Origin: CAYSXY01 sp964435165
Lineage (GTDB): Bacteria; Pseudomonadota; Alphaproteobacteria; Rickettsiales; RI-342
Length of the DNA: 44,892 bases
Reading direction: 5' to 3'
Assembly: GCA_964435165.1 (NCBI GenBank)
Contig: CAYSXY010000014.1
Span: 1 to 44,892, forward strand
This document shows positions 40,038-44,892 of the stretch, piece by piece. Numbering within the stretch: position 1 is the first letter of the stretch; every line of letters begins with the position of its first letter. Position numbers and translations under genes: made by a program. A model generated the notes under the pieces. That model was given only the letters and a program-made list of their open reading frames with translations. It was not told the origin of the DNA and did not search any database.

Positions 40038-42191
40038 ATGATTCAGCAGACGGAATTAATTGAGCGTATTAAGGCCTATCATGCCGAGACCGACACGTCG
40101 CTGATCAACCGGGCGTTTATGTTTTCCAAAAACGCCCATAGCGAACAAATACGCGCATCCGGTGATCCATATTTTACGCACCCGCTGGAAGTAGCCGGGC
40201 TGCTGACCGATCTGAAGCTGGACGATGCCAGTATCGTCACAGCGCTCCTACATGACACAGTTGAAGATACCGATGTCACCACCGAGGAAATCAGGCAGCA
40301 ATTTGGTGAGGAAATTGCCGGGCTTGTTGATGGGGTGACGAAACTCTCCAAGCTGGAAGGCAAATCCGAGGAGTGGCGGCAGGCGGAAAACTTCCGCAAG
40401 CTGGTGATCGCCATGTCAGAAGATATCCGCGTGCTGCTGGTCAAGCTCGCGGATCGACTTCACAATATGCGCACCTTGAATCACATTAAAAAAGAAGAAA
40501 AACGCAAGCGCATTGCCCATGAGACCTTGGAGATTTATGCTACACTGGCTGAGCGCATCGGCATGCGTCAGTTTAAAGAAGAATTGCAGGATCTGGCCTT
40601 TGCCGAACTGCATCCGGAAGCGCGTGAATCTATTATCAACCGGCTGTCTTATCTACGAGCCGAAGGGCAGCCGCTGGTCGATAGTATTATCGCCGAGCTT
40701 GAGCAGACAATGCAGAAGGCAGAGGTGAAATGTACGGTGACCGGGCGCGAGAAAAAGCCCTATTCCATCTGGAAAAAAATGGAATTGAACAATATCAGCT
40801 TTGAACAGCTGAGCGATATTATGGCGTTTCGTGTCATTGTGGATGACATTGAGTATTGCTATCGGGCACTTGGCGCCATTCATGAAGCCTATTCCATGGT
40901 GCCGGGCCGGTTTAAGGACTATATCTCAACGGCCAAGCCCAACGGCTATCAATCGATTCACACCACGGTCATTGGCCCACAGAATCAGCGTATTGAAGTG
41001 CAAATACGCACGCGCACGATGCATGATATTGCCGAATACGGGGTGGCGGCGCACTGGGCCTATAAGCAGGGTGTTGAGGCTAAGCGCGAAGGAACACAAT
41101 TTCGCTGGCTGCGCGAATTGATGGATATTCTTCAGCACAGCCCGGATGCTCAGGATTTTCTCGAGCATACCCGGCTGGAGATGTATCACGATCATGTATT
41201 CTGCTTCACCCCCAAAGGTGATTTGATTGAGCTTCCTAAAGGCGCAACACCGGTGGATTTTGCCTTTGCCGTCCACTCGGCTGTGGGCCACACCTGTGTG
41301 GGCGCGAAGGTAAATGGCCGGATTGTTCCGTTGCGTACGCAACTGCAAAATGGCGATCAGGTCGATATTATCCGCTCAAAAACACAGACGCCATCGCCCA
41401 CCTGGGAGCGCTTTGTCGCTACAGGGAAGGCGCGATCGGAAATTCGCAAATTCATCCGCACGCAACAGCGTCAGGAATATATCCAGCTTGGTAAGAATAT
41501 TCTGACTAAAACATTCCGCCAGCATGGGCACGATCTGTCTGAAAAAATGATGGACCCGGCGGTCAGTCATTTTGGTAAAAAATCAACGGATGATATTTAT
41601 GCCGAAGTCGGCGAGGGGATTCTCAATCGTAATCAAGTGTTTGATGCAGTCTTTCCCGGACAGAAGGAACGCTATAAGAAAAAGCGCAACTTCATTTTGC
41701 GCAAACTGCGTAGCGGCAAGGATGCGCCATCGCTTGGCCCTACCATTCCCATCAAAGGGCTGATTCCTGGCATGGCTATGCATTATGCCGGGTGCTGTCA
41801 TCCCATTCCGGGGGACCGCATCGTCGGCATCGTCACAACGGGCAAGGGGGTGACCATCCATACCATCGATTGTGACACGCTGGAGAACTTTACCGATCAG
41901 CCGGAGCGCTGGCTTGATGTGGCGTGGGAATCGGAAGAAACCGGAAAACAAACGCATATCGGACGCTTGAAGGCAATGGTGGCGCATGAAACGGGTTCGC
42001 TGGCCACCATTGCCAATGCCATTTCTCAGGATATGGGTAATATCAATAATATGAAGATTCTCAGCAGGTCGCATGACTTCTTTGAGATTTTAATTGATAT
42101 TGAAGTCGAAGATGTTCGTCACCTGAACAATATCATTGCTGCGCTGCGCGCCAAACCTGCTGTGCATTCGGTAGAGCGTTACCAAAGCTGA
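40038..42191 (+). CDS. rsh: Bifunctional (p)ppGpp synthetase/hydrolase
   Basis: Makes and degrades the stringent-response alarmone (p)ppGpp. The 717-residue protein has an intact HD hydrolase domain (FTHPLEVAGLL with His48, ALLHDTVEDT with His72/Asp73, VKLADRLHNMRTL), a synthetase domain (YSIWKKMELNNISFEQLSDI, MAFRVIVDD, FKDYISTAKPNGYQSIHTTV, EVQIRTRTMHDIAEYGVAAHW), a TGS domain (VFCFTPKGDLIELPKGATPV), a cysteine/histidine zinc-finger segment (HYAGCCHPIPGDRIVG) and a C-terminal ACT domain. Both catalytic sites look complete. In many alphaproteobacteria pdxJ follows directly; here an opposite-strand gene starts one base after its stop. Confidence 0.97.
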   Translation: MIQQTELIERIKAYHAETDTSLINRAFMFSKNAHSEQIRASGDPYFTHPLEVAGLLTDLKLDDASIVTALLHDTVEDTDVTTEEIRQQFGEEIAGLVDGVTKLSKLEGKSEEWRQAENFRKLVIAMSEDIRVLLVKLADRLHNMRTLNHIKKEEKRKRIAHETLEIYATLAERIGMRQFKEELQDLAFAELHPEARESIINRLSYLRAEGQPLVDSIIAELEQTMQKAEVKCTVTGREKKPYSIWKKMELNNISFEQLSDIMAFRVIVDDIEYCYRALGAIHEAYSMVPGRFKDYISTAKPNGYQSIHTTVIGPQNQRIEVQIRTRTMHDIAEYGVAAHWAYKQGVEAKREGTQFRWLRELMDILQHSPDAQDFLEHTRLEMYHDHVFCFTPKGDLIELPKGATPVDFAFAVHSAVGHTCVGAKVNGRIVPLRTQLQNGDQVDIIRSKTQTPSPTWERFVATGKARSEIRKFIRTQQRQEYIQLGKNILTKTFRQHGHDLSEKMMDPAVSHFGKKSTDDIYAEVGEGILNRNQVFDAVFPGQKERYKKKRNFILRKLRSGKDAPSLGPTIPIKGLIPGMAMHYAGCCHPIPGDRIVGIVTTGKGVTIHTIDCDTLENFTDQPERWLDVAWESEETGKQTHIGRLKAMVAHETGSLATIANAISQDMGNINNMKILSRSHDFFEILIDIEVEDVRHLNNIIAALRAKPAVHSVERYQS

Positions 42192-43640
42192 TTAAAAGAG
42201 AGACATCACCGGGTCATCTCCGTCACTCTCTGCATCTGGCCCGCCTGAATCACGCCCGCCCATATCCATAAAATATTCAGTCATGGCGGCGAGGTCAGCC
42301 AGCCCATCCATGTAAGCGGCTTTGGTCGAGGTCTCCTCCGGATGACGATAGCGCTCCAGTTGGGCTAAAAACATACTGCGTGACGATGTTCTGTGCTGTT
42401 GATTATCCGAAAGTGTAAAGCCCAGCGCTCCATTCAATAATAGTTCCGGCTTGCTCACTTCCAGCAAAAAGGGTGGACGCATCTCGCTCTCATCTGCATC
42501 AACCGCCCAATAGGTCTCATCCATTGGCACGAGTCGAACCTGACCGGAGATGCCTTGTGCAGTATCTTCTATCTCCGCACTATCTGCGCCCGGCTCGATA
42601 TCAACATCAATACGTTGTCCCTCTAAGGCGCCAATGGACTGCATATAGTCGGCGACCACTTCGAGGTCTTTCGGATGAATCAGCGCGCGGGCGACAACGT
42701 GGCTGTGTTTTTCTCTGTCTTCTGGCATAAGCATCGCCATGCCATCTTCATGATGCGCCATCACATGCGTGCGAATAATCAGTGGCAGAAAATGATGATT
42801 CGCCTCAATATGCTGTTCAACCAATGTGTTCAGATCATTGAGAAAATCACTGGCTTCTTCTTCACCGGCGCCCAGCAGCATGCTGCCGCCCATGCTATCT
42901 ATAATCTCACGGCAGCTATTGGTGCAGCCATCCCAGGCAGCGGCCAGTGTCATGATATCATATTGCTCGGTTGCTTCCTGCAATTCGGTCAGCATGCGCT
43001 GATATGTCTGATGCAACTCGGTGATATAGTCTGACTGATGTTGATACACATCATCCGCTTCCTCTCCTTCATGATAGGCATGGAAGCGTTCAATCTGCTC
43101 ACGGAGTGGTGCTGCCATCATGGCGAATGCCTGTGCTCCTGCACGATACATATGGATGCCATCAATCTCATCCAGCGTGTCTATTAATATGCGGCCTGCC
43201 TGAAGCCAGCGCTCACGCACCTGGTCGCGCTTTTCCGGAGTAGAGGGGGCAGCAGTCCAGATCATTGCCTGCCTCGCCTGCGTACCATACTGGTCAACGG
43301 CGTGATCAAAATTCTCAGGCATCAGCGCATCACCACGCATGATTAGCATTTGACGGCAATTATCGATGAACTCCTGACGGCTCAACGTCTCTCTGATGCC
43401 GTCCAGCCAATCATCATCATAGCCAATGTTCCAGTTGGAACGACTAAGAACCTCGCGAGCGCGTTGCTCCGGATCAAGCGTGGGCATCAGGCTGGGATCG
43501 TCATAAAGCGCATGAGCCGCGAAAAACTCAGTCAGTTGTTCATCAGGACTGAGTGGAGGGTCTACCTCAGGCTCTGCATCCCATGCGTTCTCGTCATCAG
43601 GATCGAGCCACTCATCATCGTCCCATTCATCAGGGTTCAT
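42192..43640 (-). CDS. Large acidic protein of unknown function
   Basis: A 482-residue, strongly acidic soluble protein. The first 35 residues are almost all Asp, Glu, Trp and Pro (NPDEWDDDEWLDPDDENAWD). The middle is helical (WLQAGRILIDTLDEIDGIHM, YITELHQTYQRMLTELQEAT) with CTNSC near 245-250, and the C-terminal third is more beta-like (RIDVDIEPGADSAEIEDT, GQVRLVPMDETYWAVD) before another acidic tail. I recognise no domain, signal or membrane segment. It abuts the rsh stop on the opposite strand and is divergent from pdxJ with an 81-base gap. No conventional ribosome binding site is clear. Confidence 0.7.
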   Translation of the reverse strand: MNPDEWDDDEWLDPDDENAWDAEPEVDPPLSPDEQLTEFFAAHALYDDPSLMPTLDPEQRAREVLSRSNWNIGYDDDWLDGIRETLSRQEFIDNCRQMLIMRGDALMPENFDHAVDQYGTQARQAMIWTAAPSTPEKRDQVRERWLQAGRILIDTLDEIDGIHMYRAGAQAFAMMAAPLREQIERFHAYHEGEEADDVYQHQSDYITELHQTYQRMLTELQEATEQYDIMTLAAAWDGCTNSCREIIDSMGGSMLLGAGEEEASDFLNDLNTLVEQHIEANHHFLPLIIRTHVMAHHEDGMAMLMPEDREKHSHVVARALIHPKDLEVVADYMQSIGALEGQRIDVDIEPGADSAEIEDTAQGISGQVRLVPMDETYWAVDADESEMRPPFLLEVSKPELLLNGALGFTLSDNQQHRTSSRSMFLAQLERYRHPEETSTKAAYMDGLADLAAMTEYFMDMGGRDSGGPDAESDGDDPVMSLF

Positions 43641-43721
43641 TGGTATTGCTCTTGGTGTTTATTGCGTTGCGCAGTATATATAAAGCGCTTACGTGACACA
43701 ATTATTAACAAATGTAAATAA

Positions 43722-44447
43722 ATGACGCTACGCCTTGGAGTGAACATTGACCATATCGCCACCCTGCGTAATGCGCGTGGGGGGCAGCACCCAGACCCAG
43801 CCCGCGGCGCAATGCTGGCCGAACAAGCGGGAGCGGATGGCATCACGATTCACCTTCGTGAGGACCGGCGGCATATCCGTGATGGTGATGTGTCAGCTAT
43901 CATGCAGGCGATTTCCATACGGTTGAATTTTGAGATGGCAGCCACAGAGGAGATGCAGGCGATTGCCTTGCAGGCCAACCCTCATGCGGTGTGCCTGGTG
44001 CCGGAGAAACGCGAGGAATTGACCACGGAGGGTGGATTAGATGTAGCTGGGCAGCAAGCGCGGCTGGCAGAGTTCATCGCTCCATTGGCGGAAGCAGGAA
44101 TGCGCGTCTCACTGTTTATCGACCCGGATGCGGCACAATTGCAGGCGTCAAAAGCTGCGGGAGCTGCTGTAGTGGAATTACATACCGGGCGCTATGCTGA
44201 GGTGACTGGAGAGGAGCAACAACAAGAGTTGGTGCGCCTGCAACGTGCGGCGCAACTCACCGAGACATTGGGGCTGGAATGCCATGCGGGGCACGGCCTC
44301 ACCTATGACAATGTTGGCCCGGTGGCGGCCATTCCTCAGATTGTGGAATTAAATATCGGCCATTTTTTGATGGGAGAGGCCGTGTTTACCGGGTTGGAAG
44401 CCGCTATTGGCGAGATGCGTCGGAAGATGAACGAGGCCCGCGCATAA
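43722..44447 (+). CDS. pdxJ: Pyridoxine 5'-phosphate synthase
   Basis: Condenses 1-deoxyxylulose 5-phosphate with 3-amino-2-oxopropyl phosphate to give pyridoxine phosphate, the ring-closing step of vitamin B6 synthesis. The 241-residue TIM barrel shows LGVNIDHIATLRNARGGQHPDP, GADGITIHLREDRRHI, VCLVPEKREELTTEGGLDV, FIDPDAAQLQASKAAGA, ELHTGRYAE, CHAGHGLTYDNV and LNIGHFLMGEAVF. All the catalytic Glu and His positions expected are present. Start ATG at 43722 has no strong ribosome binding site. It would be the rsh neighbour in the ancestral order. Confidence 0.97.
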   Translation: MTLRLGVNIDHIATLRNARGGQHPDPARGAMLAEQAGADGITIHLREDRRHIRDGDVSAIMQAISIRLNFEMAATEEMQAIALQANPHAVCLVPEKREELTTEGGLDVAGQQARLAEFIAPLAEAGMRVSLFIDPDAAQLQASKAAGAAVVELHTGRYAEVTGEEQQQELVRLQRAAQLTETLGLECHAGHGLTYDNVGPVAAIPQIVELNIGHFLMGEAVFTGLEAAIGEMRRKMNEARA

Positions 44448-44463
44448 GCCTGCACATGCGAAG

Positions 44464-44490
44464 AAAGCCAGCGCAGGGCTGGCTTCTTCC
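44464..44490 (+). terminator. Hairpin after pdxJ, probable terminator
   Basis: AAGCCAGC at 44465-44472 pairs with GCTGGCTT at 44478-44485 around a five-base loop, followed by CTTCTTCC and preceded by GAAGAA. It is placed 17 bases after the pdxJ stop and before the stop of the oppositely oriented gene, so it may serve both. The T-tract is weak. Confidence 0.6.
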
Positions 44491-44513
44491 GACGTGACGA
44501 TCATTCTATCGGG

Positions 44514-44795
44514 CTAACGATAGTTTTTGTGTTTCTTGATCATATCACTAAGTGCAACCAACGCTTCAGCTCCACCAACACCGGCGGTGTTATAGGTGGA
44601 GTCGAAACCGCCGCCGACCAAGCGATAGATCTCCAGCGTTTTAAGCTCAGGAATGAAGTATAGCATGGCAATCTTCACCCCTGCTTTCAACACGATAATC
44701 ACTTCAACATCGTCATCCTCGTCTTTCAATCGACGAAAGCTGACGTCCAGACTTATAGCCTCATCTGTGTCGAACCAATTCAGCAGGATGTCCAT
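44514..44795 (-). CDS. Small unknown protein
   Basis: A 93-residue soluble protein with an acidic start (MDILLNWFDTDEAISLDVSF), alternating beta-like strands (DVEVIIVLKAGVKIAMLYFI, LKTLEIYRLVG) and a short C-terminal helix with a basic end (ALSDMIKKHKNYR). No family recognised. The frame opens at 44831, but GGGAGGAG before the ATG at 44795 supports the shorter form. It meets pdxJ tail to tail across a hairpin. Only about 60 bases, AT-rich, remain after 44831 and show nothing I can call. Confidence 0.6.
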   Translation of the reverse strand: MDILLNWFDTDEAISLDVSFRRLKDEDDDVEVIIVLKAGVKIAMLYFIPELKTLEIYRLVGGGFDSTYNTAGVGGAEALVALSDMIKKHKNYR

Positions 44796-44892
44796 AAGGC
44801 TCCTCCCAGATGTATATTCCGAAGAAATCACATCACGTCTCAGAGCCTGTTTAAAGTCTTTTAACGATTTTATTGTTTTAAGAGGGCATTTA

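Overview
The window looks like a chromosomal segment of a Gram-negative alphaproteobacterium with roughly 50% GC; I cannot place it to genus. The evidence is gene content and order: slt divergent from dapA with smpB nearby, glnB-glnA, pyrH-frr-uppS-cdsA-dxr, a system I cytochrome c maturation block (ccmF, ccmG, ccmH, ccmI), a SapC-family protein, a PAS protein of a type common in alphaproteobacteria, and a single bifunctional Rel/Spo homologue next to pdxJ. Almost everything is ordinary chromosomal coding sequence. No phage, plasmid, CRISPR array, rRNA operon or intact insertion sequence was seen.

Layout. 1-1000: a phytochelatin-synthase-like gene broken by one extra G in a run of eight, then tRNA-Cys. 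1.1-5.4 kb: an unknown membrane protein, facing a minus-strand group smpB - malonyl-CoA decarboxylase - glycosyltransferase. 5.48-5.63 kb: a nested palindromic MITE-like element with TA flanks. 5.7-11 kb: unknown exported protein, a translationally coupled pterin dehydratase/dapA pair, soluble lytic transglycosylase, a small lipoprotein coupled to a cNMP-binding/FHA protein, tRNA-His. 11.2-13.1 kb: glnB-glnA, closed by a strong terminator. 13.2-17.4 kb: pyrH, frr, uppS, cdsA, dxr (translation, lipid carrier, phospholipid, isoprenoid). 17.4-21.1 kb: ccmF-ccmG-ccmH, meeting a reversed ccmI tail to tail. 21.1-23.9 kb: a structured non-coding patch, an OmpA-type lipoprotein, trhO, a PAS protein. 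23.9-28.0 kb: a three-gene minus-strand phosphorelay (sensor kinase, single receiver, receiver-receiver-kinase).

28.1-32.5 kb is the most unusual part. Two copies of a multi-hairpin repeat (28085-28220 and 31743-31982) bracket mnmC and a DUF692/MNIO - DUF2063 pair; DoxX follows directly after the second copy. MNIO, DUF2063 and DoxX are the modifying and accessory parts of bufferin-type metallophore operons, but no precursor peptide gene is visible. The terminal hairpin of the repeat differs between copies by three base pairs, and all three are compensated, so the fold has been kept while the sequence changed.

32.5-45 kb: two coupled unknown genes, an M81 (MlrC-like) peptidase, a 21-bp tandem repeat, SapC-like protein, a proline-rich exported protein, a saccharopine-dehydrogenase-like enzyme, a methyltransferase-glycosyltransferase fusion, rsh, a large acidic unknown protein on the opposite strand, pdxJ and a small unknown protein. 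Start codons were moved inward from the longest reading frame wherever a ribosome binding site or family alignment argued for it; these choices are noted per gene.
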